Assembly: GCA_937906285.1 (NCBI GenBank)
Contig: CALCWL010000176.1
Location: 1 to 11,906 of the forward strand
Source: an uncultured Rhodanobacter sp.
GTDB lineage: Bacteria; Pseudomonadota; Gammaproteobacteria; Xanthomonadales; Rhodanobacteraceae
DNA length: 11,906 bases
Reading direction: 5' to 3'
The notes below the pieces were generated by a model that was not told the origin of the DNA, searched no databases, and saw only the letters and a list, made by a program, of their open reading frames with translations. Both the position numbers and the translations under genes were made by a program. Positions 6,613 to 11,906 of this stretch are shown one piece after another (position 1 is the stretch's first letter; every line of letters starts with the position of its first letter).

Positions 6613-8838
6613 CTAGCCCGCGACGGGTCCCGCGGTCGGCGGCGCAACGGCCGTCGACGTGGCCGGTGCCGGCGCCGACGCAGCAGGCGCAGGCACGGAG
6701 GCGGCCGGCGCCGGCAGCGGCTCCACCTTCGTCGAATCCTCCGGCCGCCGCCGCATCGCGCCGCTGGCGAACTGCTCGCTGGCCACCTGGTAGTACGCCA
6801 CCGCGTCGTCGATCAGCGATTGCCGCAGCGGCTGCACCGGCGTGGCGTCGCCGGTGGCGTAGTCCGGCTTGAGCTGTTCCAGCCGGCGCCGCGGCTCGAG
6901 GATGGTGAGCACGTCATCGTGCAGATAGCCGAGCTTTTCGTAGGTGCCGGGGAAGGCGTGCTCGCGTTCCGGCGGCAGCGCGAACAGGTCGTGGCCGAAG
7001 AAGCGCGTGCGATAGCTGAAATTGAGCATGCCCAGCAGGGTCGGCGGGATGTCCAGCTGGCCCATCAGCCGCTGCACGCGTTCGGGCTTGAAGTGTGCCG
7101 GCGCGTAGATCCACAGCGGGATGTGGTAGCGGTTGATCGGCAGGCTGGTCTTGCCCGCGCTCGAGGCGCAGTGGTCGGCGGTGATCACGAACACGGTGTC
7201 GTCGAAATACGGCTTGGCGCGCGCACGTTTGATGAAGTCGCCGATCGCCCAGTCGGTGTAGGCCACCGCGCCGGCGCGTGACTGGTTGGGAAACTTCACC
7301 CGGTTGTCGGGGAAGGTGTACGGCCGGTGGTTGGAGGTGGTCATGATGTGCAGGAAGAACGGCTTGCCCTGCGCGTGGATCTGGTCCATCTGGCCCAGCG
7401 CCAGCGTGTACAGATCCTCGTCGGCCACGCCCCACACGTTCTGGCCGTGGATGGTGGCGTCCTTGGGGATGTCGCGCCGATCCACGTCGCGGTAGCCGTT
7501 GTGGCCGAAGAAATAGTTCATGTTGTCGAACTGGCCGTAACCGCCGTAGACGAAGTCCGACTGGTAGCCGCGATCGTTGAAGATGCTCGCCAGCGAGAAC
7601 AGGTCCTCGTTGTCGTGCTCGCGGATCAGCGAATCGCCCGGTGTCGGCGGCACCGACAGCGCCAGCGCCTCCAGCCCGCGCACCGTGCGCGTGCCGTTGG
7701 CATAGAGGTTGTCGAAGAACACGCTGTGGTCGACCAGGGAATCCAGGTAGGGGGTGAGCTGCTGCCGGTTGCCGAACGTGCCCAGGTAGTCGCCGGACAG
7801 GCTCTCCACGCTGATCAGCACCACGTTGAGATGCTTCTCCGGGCCGACGTGGCGGATCGCGCGGGTGAGGTCGCGCGGGTCGTCGCTGATGAAGGTGGCG
7901 TCCGGCGTCTGCAGCAGTTCGCGCAATCGCGCGTAGGCCTGGTCGTCGGGCAGGGTGCGGTAGAACTTGGCGTAGTCCAGGTGCGAGGAGCGGAACGCGG
8001 CGAAGAACTGGTAGATGCCGTTGCCGGCCAGTTCGTCGACATAGGTGTTGCCGGTGCGGTCCTTCATGCTGCCGTTGACGGCGAACACCGAGACCACCGT
8101 GAGCACCAGCCAGAGCAGCACCAGCTTGCCGCGCTGCCACAGCCGGCTGCCATTGTCGCGCGCGCGCAGGCCGCGGCGGCCGACGAAGAAGATCACCAGC
8201 GCCAGCGCCACCAGCAGCGCCAGCCAGCGCCAGATCGGGTAGGACTCCTGAATGTTGCCGATCACCTCGGTGGTGTAGACCAGATAATCCACCGCGATGA
8301 AATTGAAGCGAACGCTGAACTCGTTCCAGAACACCAGTTCGGAAGCGGCGATGAACAGCAGCCCGTAGACCAGCAGCAGACCGAAGCCGTACACCACCCA
8401 CTGGCCGGCACGCGAGGTGTAGGTGAACGCGGCCAGCGGCAGCACGAACAGGAACGGCAGGATCGCCGGCCAGGTCACCTTGAGCGTGGCGTGGTAGATC
8501 ACGTGCAAGGCACCCACGCACAGCACGCAGGCGAGCGTCACGCCGAGCGCGTACAGCAGCCAGCGCAGCAGCGGCGGCGTGCGGCCGGAGCGGGTCGGCA
8601 CCAGCCACAACAGCAGCACCATCGGCCACGCCACATAGACGAAGGTCACCAGGTCGTAGCCCAGCCCCACGCCGAACGCATAGAGCAGGTTCAGCGGCGT
8701 GTGCGGCACGTTGCTGCCGGACATCACCAGCAGCACCACGCGGGTGACGAAGGTGATCGCCAGGTAGGTGATGCCCAACCACCACAGCGGTCGGAAGCGC
8801 TGGCGCAGCGGCGAAGGCGCGGTGAACAGGTCGGACAC
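6613..8838 (-). CDS. LtaS-like membrane-bound sulfatase-fold enzyme (phosphoglycerol/phosphoethanolamine transferase type)
   Basis: Polytopic inner-membrane protein of 741 residues with a periplasmic catalytic domain of the alkaline phosphatase/sulfatase superfamily. Six or seven hydrophobic segments span about residues 18-255. The catalytic domain (about 335-650) shows NVVLISVESLSGDYLG with metal ligand E345, NGTRTVRGLEA with the likely nucleophile T385, the SNHRPY motif (H504), the DH pair 555/556 in ITADHC, and H572 in NRYHIPLWIYAP. This is the LtaS/OpgB arrangement (Thr nucleophile) rather than a formylglycine sulfatase (no CxPxR). Gram-negative bacteria lack lipoteichoic acid, so modification of periplasmic glucans or another envelope glycan is more likely. 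The C-terminal 35 or so residues are a Pro/Ala-rich tail. Start: the GTG at 8838 has GGAG (8845-8848) 6 nt upstream; the in-frame TTG at 8877 has no clear site. It follows cca by 47 bp, probably in the same operon. Confidence 0.85.
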   Translation of the reverse strand: MSDLFTAPSPLRQRFRPLWWLGITYLAITFVTRVVLLVMSGSNVPHTPLNLLYAFGVGLGYDLVTFVYVAWPMVLLLWLVPTRSGRTPPLLRWLLYALGVTLACVLCVGALHVIYHATLKVTWPAILPFLFVLPLAAFTYTSRAGQWVVYGFGLLLVYGLLFIAASELVFWNEFSVRFNFIAVDYLVYTTEVIGNIQESYPIWRWLALLVALALVIFFVGRRGLRARDNGSRLWQRGKLVLLWLVLTVVSVFAVNGSMKDRTGNTYVDELAGNGIYQFFAAFRSSHLDYAKFYRTLPDDQAYARLRELLQTPDATFISDDPRDLTRAIRHVGPEKHLNVVLISVESLSGDYLGTFGNRQQLTPYLDSLVDHSVFFDNLYANGTRTVRGLEALALSVPPTPGDSLIREHDNEDLFSLASIFNDRGYQSDFVYGGYGQFDNMNYFFGHNGYRDVDRRDIPKDATIHGQNVWGVADEDLYTLALGQMDQIHAQGKPFFLHIMTTSNHRPYTFPDNRVKFPNQSRAGAVAYTDWAIGDFIKRARAKPYFDDTVFVITADHCASSAGKTSLPINRYHIPLWIYAPAHFKPERVQRLMGQLDIPPTLLGMLNFSYRTRFFGHDLFALPPEREHAFPGTYEKLGYLHDDVLTILEPRRRLEQLKPDYATGDATPVQPLRQSLIDDAVAYYQVASEQFASGAMRRRPEDSTKVEPLPAPAASVPAPAASAPAPATSTAVAPPTAGPVAG

Positions 8839-8857
8839 GGATGACTCCAGCGGGTGG

Positions 8858-8875
8858 GCCGATCCCCCGATCGGC
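8858..8875 (-). other. Stem-loop in the leader of the LtaS-like gene
   Basis: GCCGATC (8858-8864) and GATCGGC (8869-8875) form a perfect 7-bp stem with a 4-nt loop, GGGG in the transcript. It lies between the cca stop and the ribosome-binding site of the LtaS-like gene and ends 9 nt before that site. There is no U-run, so it is not a terminator. A role in mRNA processing or in tuning translation is possible. Confidence 0.45.
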
Positions 8876-8885
8876 AATCCGCTCT

Positions 8886-10133
8886 TTATACCGCGGAACA
8901 GCTTTTCGGATGCTTTGCCTTCACCGCGGCGATCGCGTCGATGCGTGCCGACGCCATCGCCTTGCCGATCGCCGGGCCGGCCAGGCCGGCGGCGACGAAG
9001 CCGGCGGCGTCGATCGCCGCGGCGGCATCGCGGCAGGCGCGCAGGTGGTCGGCCTGCGGGTACGCATCGAGCGCATGTCCCGTGCGGCCGCGCTTGTCCG
9101 CCATGCAGGCCGTGAGGAACGTATCCAGCCGCGCCGGGCGCCGCAGCGCATCCAGCGACGTCAGCAGCTTCAGCACCGTGGCTGGCTTGAGCTCGAACGC
9201 GCGGTGCGCGTTCAGGTGCTCGCGGCAGACCAGCTCGGCCAGCGCGGCATGTTCGGTGGGTACCTTCAGTCGTGCGGCCAGCGCGCGCAGCGGTTTCACG
9301 CCGCGCTGCTCGTGGCCGACATGGCGTGGCAGTTCGTGCGCCGGGGTCAGCGCCTTGCCCAGGTCATGGGTCAGCGCGCAGAAGGCGACCAGGTCGTCGC
9401 CCGGCGCCAGCTGCGCCGCCTGGTCCAGCACCAGTTCCAGGTGAACGCCGCTGTCGATTTCCGGGTGGAACTCGGCGCGCTGCGGCACGCCGTACAGGGC
9501 GTCGACCTCGGGAAACAACACCGCCAGCGCGCCGCACTCGCGCAGCACGCGCAGGAATGCCGCCGGCTGCGCCTCGCCCAGCGCCTTGCGCGTCTCCGCC
9601 CAGACCCGTTCCGGCACCAGATGATCGACCTCGCCGTCGCGCACCATCTGCTGCATCAGCGTCATCGTCTCTGGTGCCACCGTGAAACCCAGCGGGGCGA
9701 AGCGCGCCGAAAAGCGCGCCATCCGCAACACGCGCACCGGATCTTCGGCGAAGGCCGGCGACACATGCCGCAGCACCCGCGCGGCGATGTCGCGCACGCC
9801 GCCGAACGGATCGGTCAGCACGCCGTGCGCATCCTCGGCAATCGCGTTGATGGTGAGGTCGCGCCGCGCCAGATCCTGCTCCAGCGTCACGCTCGCATCG
9901 GCCTGGAACACGAAGCCGTGATAACCGCGCCCGCTCTTGCGCTCGGTGCGCGCCAGCGCATATTCCTCGCCCGTCTCCGGGTGCAGGAACACCGGGAAAT
10001 CCTTGCCCACCGGACGGTAGCCGCGCGCCAGCAGATCCTCGGGCAGCGCGCCGACCACCACGTAGTCGCGGTCGCCCGCCGAGCGTCCCAGCAATTTGTC
10101 GCGCACCGCGCCGCCGACCAGATAGGTTTGCAT
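8886..10133 (-). CDS. cca: CCA-adding tRNA nucleotidyltransferase (multifunctional Cca)
   Basis: Adds or repairs the 3'-terminal CCA of tRNA from CTP and ATP without a template, in the cytoplasm. The 415 residues match E. coli Cca (412) nearly end to end: [13 protein letters not shown] (4-16), the catalytic carboxylates D21 and D23 in [18 protein letters not shown] (56-68), [10 protein letters not shown] (90-99), the base-selecting region around [20 protein letters not shown] (125-144), and ERVWAE (175-180). A C-terminal HD domain carries H256/D257 in [12 protein letters not shown]; in E. coli this domain confers phosphodiesterase, 2'-nucleotidase and phosphatase activities. The start is the ATG at 10133, which gives the canonical N-terminus. 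The frame stays open into gshA but without conserved sequence. Only CGG precedes the ATG as a weak ribosome-binding site. It follows gshA by 62 bp. Confidence 0.97.
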   Translation of the reverse strand: MQTYLVGGAVRDKLLGRSAGDRDYVVVGALPEDLLARGYRPVGKDFPVFLHPETGEEYALARTERKSGRGYHGFVFQADASVTLEQDLARRDLTINAIAEDAHGVLTDPFGGVRDIAARVLRHVSPAFAEDPVRVLRMARFSARFAPLGFTVAPETMTLMQQMVRDGEVDHLVPERVWAETRKALGEAQPAAFLRVLRECGALAVLFPEVDALYGVPQRAEFHPEIDSGVHLELVLDQAAQLAPGDDLVAFCALTHDLGKALTPAHELPRHVGHEQRGVKPLRALAARLKVPTEHAALAELVCREHLNAHRAFELKPATVLKLLTSLDALRRPARLDTFLTACMADKRGRTGHALDAYPQADHLRACRDAAAAIDAAGFVAAGLAGPAIGKAMASARIDAIAAVKAKHPKSCSAV

Positions 10134-10149
10134 CCGGACATGATGCCAT

Positions 10150-10173
10150 GCCCGTCGTGATGCCACGGCGGGC
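10150..10173 (-). other. Stem-loop between gshA and cca
   Basis: On the plus strand GCCCGTCGTG (10150-10159) pairs with CACGGCGGGC (10164-10173) around the 4-nt loop ATGC, a 10-bp stem with one imperfect pair (C against A in the minus-strand transcript). It lies about midway in the 62-bp gap. It has no following U-run, so a processing or stabilising hairpin is more likely than a terminator. Confidence 0.5.
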
Positions 10174-10195
10174 GACCTTGACGGGCCGCTGCTCC

Positions 10196-11563
10196 TCAGT
10201 ACGCGAACTCGCGGAACACCGGGTCCACGCTGCCGCCCCAGGCGCCGTGGAACAGTTCGAGCTTGCGCTCGGCCGGGGTCTGGTTGGCCTGCACGATTTC
10301 GAGCAGGGGATCGAGGAAGACGCTCTCGTCGGCGCCGTGGCGGTTGAGGCGGGCGCGCCGCTTGAGGCCGTGGGCGGCGATCTGCAGGGCCTGTTCGGCG
10401 AGATCGCGCACGCTGCCGCCGCGGAACGGCAGTTTCAGCGCGTGCTTCGGTACGCCGTCGCGCAGGGCATGGCGTTCGGCGGTGCTGAAATCCTTCACCA
10501 GGTCCCAGGCCGCGTCCAGCGCCTGCTGGTCGTACAACAGCCCGACCCAGAACGCGGGCAGCGCGCACAACCGGTTCCACGGGCCGCCGTCGGCGCCGCG
10601 CATCTCCAGGTACTGCTTGAGGCGCACCTCGGGGAAGGCGGTGGTGAGATGGTCGGCGAAGTCCTTCATGGTGGCGCGCACGCCCGGTAGCGCCGGCAGT
10701 TCGCCGGCCATGAACTTCCGGAAATCCTGCCCGGCGAGGTCAAGGTACTGGCCGTTCTGCAGGCTGAAGTACATCGGCACGCCCAGGATGTAGTCGACGT
10801 AGCGCTCGTAACCGAAACCGTCGGCGAAGACGAAGTCGAGCATGCCGGTGCGATCGGCATCGGTATCGGTCCAGATGTGCGAGCGATACGACAGATAGCC
10901 GTTTGGACGTCCCTCGGTGAACGGCGAATCGGCGAACAGCGCGGTGGCGACCGGCTGCAACGCGAGGCTGGTGCGGAACTTCTTCACCATGTCCGCCTCG
11001 GACGAAAAATCCAGGTTCACCTGCACCGTGCAGGTGCGCGTCATCATGTCCAGGCCGAGCGAACCGACCTTGGGCATGTACTCGCGCATGATCTTGTAGC
11101 GGCCCTTGGGCATCCACGGCATCTCGTCACGGCGCCACTTCGGCTGGAAGCCCATGCCGAGGAAACCCAGCCCCATGCCCTCGGCGACGGAGCGCACGTC
11201 CTTCAGGTGCGAATTCACCTCGGCGCAGGTCTGGTGGATCGTCTCCAGCATCGCGCCGGACAATTCCAGTTGCCCAGCCGGCTCCAGCGTGATGGAGGCG
11301 CCGTTGCGCGACAGCGCCACCGGGTTCTCGCCTTCGCGCGCCACGTCCCAGCCGTAGCGGGTGGCCAGGGTCTCCAGCAGCACCTTGATGCCGCGATCGC
11401 CTTCGAAGGTGGGTGGGCGCAGGTCGTCGGTGCGAAAACCGAACTTCTCGTGCTCGGTGCCGATGCGCCAGGCCTCGCGTGGCTTTTCGCCAGCCGCCAG
11501 GTAATCGGCGAGCTGCTGGCGCCCCGCGATCGGGATGCTCTTGACGGCGCTGGGTATGGACAC
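10196..11563 (-). CDS. gshA: Glutamate-cysteine ligase, plant/alphaproteobacterial type
   Basis: First and rate-limiting step of glutathione synthesis: ATP-dependent joining of glutamate and cysteine to gamma-glutamylcysteine in the cytoplasm. The 455 residues carry the group's motifs: [12 protein letters not shown] (32-43), [16 protein letters not shown] (89-104), [20 protein letters not shown] (137-156), [17 protein letters not shown] (173-189) and [20 protein letters not shown] (225-244). This is the plant-type enzyme, which in the Xanthomonadales replaces the unrelated E. coli-type GshA. Start: the GTG at 11563 has GAGG 8 nt upstream and gives the usual short lead-in. The in-frame TTG at 11617 has no site and its extra residues look unrelated. 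No gshB is adjacent. It is first in the probable gshA-cca-LtaS-like operon, downstream of rho but insulated by a terminator. Confidence is high from motif density. Confidence 0.96.
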   Translation of the reverse strand: MSIPSAVKSIPIAGRQQLADYLAAGEKPREAWRIGTEHEKFGFRTDDLRPPTFEGDRGIKVLLETLATRYGWDVAREGENPVALSRNGASITLEPAGQLELSGAMLETIHQTCAEVNSHLKDVRSVAEGMGLGFLGMGFQPKWRRDEMPWMPKGRYKIMREYMPKVGSLGLDMMTRTCTVQVNLDFSSEADMVKKFRTSLALQPVATALFADSPFTEGRPNGYLSYRSHIWTDTDADRTGMLDFVFADGFGYERYVDYILGVPMYFSLQNGQYLDLAGQDFRKFMAGELPALPGVRATMKDFADHLTTAFPEVRLKQYLEMRGADGGPWNRLCALPAFWVGLLYDQQALDAAWDLVKDFSTAERHALRDGVPKHALKLPFRGGSVRDLAEQALQIAAHGLKRRARLNRHGADESVFLDPLLEIVQANQTPAERKLELFHGAWGGSVDPVFREFAY

Positions 11564-11636
11564 GGGGAAAGCCTCGCTGGAAGTGCGCACCACGTTGGGG
11601 CTGCGGCGCGGGCACAAAAGGGGGTGGCGGAAAATA

Positions 11637-11654
11637 ATTGTACGCGAGGGTACA
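11637..11654 (-). promoter_or_regulatory. Probable gshA promoter -10 with overlapping inverted repeat
   Basis: On the minus strand TACAAT (11642-11637) is a good -10 box, predicting a start near 11630 and a leader of about 65 nt to the GTG. No good -35 hexamer lies at 16-18 bp, which suggests help from an activator. Overlapping it, TGTAC-N6-GTACA (11639-11654) is an inverted repeat of operator-like shape. Confidence 0.4.
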
Positions 11655-11657
11655 GAT

Positions 11658-11703
11658 GAGCCGGGAATAGGGAGTAGGGAATAGGGAATCGGAAAAGCGT
11701 CGC
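11658..11703 (+). repeat. Interspersed GGGAAT-type element, copy 2 (left arm of large inverted repeat)
   Basis: GAGCC is followed by four 7-bp units (GGGAATA, GGGAGTA, GGGAATA, GGGAATC; 11663-11690), then a degenerate GGAAAAGCG and TCGC. It matches copy 3 in inverted orientation, including the terminal AGCGTCGC (11696-11703), with one unit more and a few substitutions. It lies upstream of gshA. The rest of the gshA-rho gap, 11704-11742, shows no gene or recognisable site. Confidence 0.7.
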
Positions 11704-11742
11704 CTGGGCGGCGCGTTTGTCCGGTGGAAGAACCCGGGGGTC

Positions 11743-11777
11743 GAAAAACAGCGGGGCCGGCATGAAGCCGGCCCCGC
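11743..11777 (-). terminator. Rho-independent terminator of rho
   Basis: Reading leftward from rho, GCGGGGCCGGC, the loop TTCAT and GCCGGCCCCGC form a perfect 11-bp GC-rich stem (11777-11751), followed by TGTTTTT (T-run 11748-11744). This is a textbook intrinsic terminator, 41 nt after the rho stop codon. It separates rho from gshA, which therefore needs its own promoter. Confidence 0.9.
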
Positions 11778-11778
11778 A

Positions 11779-11818
11779 GCGACGCTCTTGCGATTCCCGA
11801 TTCCCTATTCCCGGCTCC
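11779..11818 (-). repeat. Interspersed GGGAAT-type element, copy 3 (right arm of large inverted repeat)
   Basis: Directly after the rho TGA, on the minus strand, come GGAGCC (11818-11813), three units (GGGAATA, GGGAATC, GGGAATC; 11812-11792), GCAAGAGCG (11791-11783) and TCGC. The order and spacing relative to the stop codon are the same as in copy 1 after the receptor gene: a 6-nt GC-rich head, then the array. Confidence 0.75.
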
Positions 11819-11906
11819 TCACCGCTTCATGGAATTGAAGAACTCGTCGTTGGACTTGGTGTTCTTCATCTTGTCGAGCATGAACTCCATCGCGGCCAGC
11901 TCGTCC
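11819..11906 (-). CDS. rho: Transcription termination factor Rho, C-terminal end (partial)
   Basis: Only the last 28 residues are in the window; the gene continues past its right edge. They begin DELAAMEFMLDKMKNTKSND and end EFFNSMKR, the well-conserved tail of bacterial Rho, the hexameric RNA helicase that ends transcription at rut sites. In E. coli Rho the corresponding end reads FFEMMKRS. The TGA stop is at 11821-11819, followed at once by a GGGAAT-type element and then an intrinsic terminator. No truncation is implied beyond the window edge. Confidence 0.9.
   Translation of the reverse strand, partial: DELAAMEFMLDKMKNTKSNDEFFNSMKR

Noticed and set aside
8886..10580. 564-codon version of Cca extending upstream into gshA
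   Set aside because: The extra N-terminal residues are Arg/Ala/Gly-rich shadow sequence within gshA. The ATG at 10133 gives the canonical Cca N-terminus.
11564..11617. TTG start adding 18 residues to GshA
   Set aside because: No ribosome-binding site, and the added residues do not look like the family. The GTG at 11563 has GAGG upstream.

Overview
The window looks like chromosomal, core-type DNA from a high-GC gammaproteobacterium of the Xanthomonadales/Lysobacterales. Rhodanobacter, Dyella or Luteibacter are the kinds of genus it suggests. The basis is uniformly GC-rich codon use, a plant-type GshA, a MidA/NDUFAF7-type methyltransferase, a pteridine reductase of the FolM/PTR1 kind beside a FolK, a Cca very close to the E. 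coli enzyme, short GGGAAT-type interspersed repeats, and the recognisable C-terminus of Rho. The genus is inferred from memory of the families, not from a search. I see no phage, plasmid, insertion sequence, CRISPR, tRNA or rRNA signature.

Layout: folK (+) and a six-helix membrane protein (+, DUF6159-like) face a two-gene minus-strand unit, an EcsC-like protein followed by a PTR1-like pteridine reductase. A GTAG-type REP palindrome sits at the point of convergence. A 170-bp divergent spacer then carries a perfect 12-bp A/T-rich palindrome just in front of a TonB-dependent outer-membrane receptor (+). After it comes a MidA-family methyltransferase (+), which ends 1 bp from the end of a convergent minus-strand gene. 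The right-hand part is read leftward: end of rho, its intrinsic terminator, then gshA, cca and an LtaS-like sulfatase-fold membrane enzyme, probably one transcript, with a stem-loop in each of its two intercistronic gaps.

How the genes fit together: FolK and the pteridine reductase belong to folate/pterin synthesis. GshA (glutathione), Cca (tRNA 3' CCA) and Rho are housekeeping. The receptor and the LtaS-like enzyme act at the cell envelope. No single new multi-gene system is evident.

The most interesting non-coding signals are: (1) a dispersed short element, GGAGCC + (GGGAATM)n + GCAAGAGCG, present three times. Two copies start directly after the stop codons of unrelated genes, and two form a large inverted repeat around the rho terminator. 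(2) A Zur-box-like palindrome at the receptor promoter. (3) A REP palindrome whose GTAG foot supplies the stop codon of the pteridine reductase. (4) A FolK that lacks the usual Pro-His motif.
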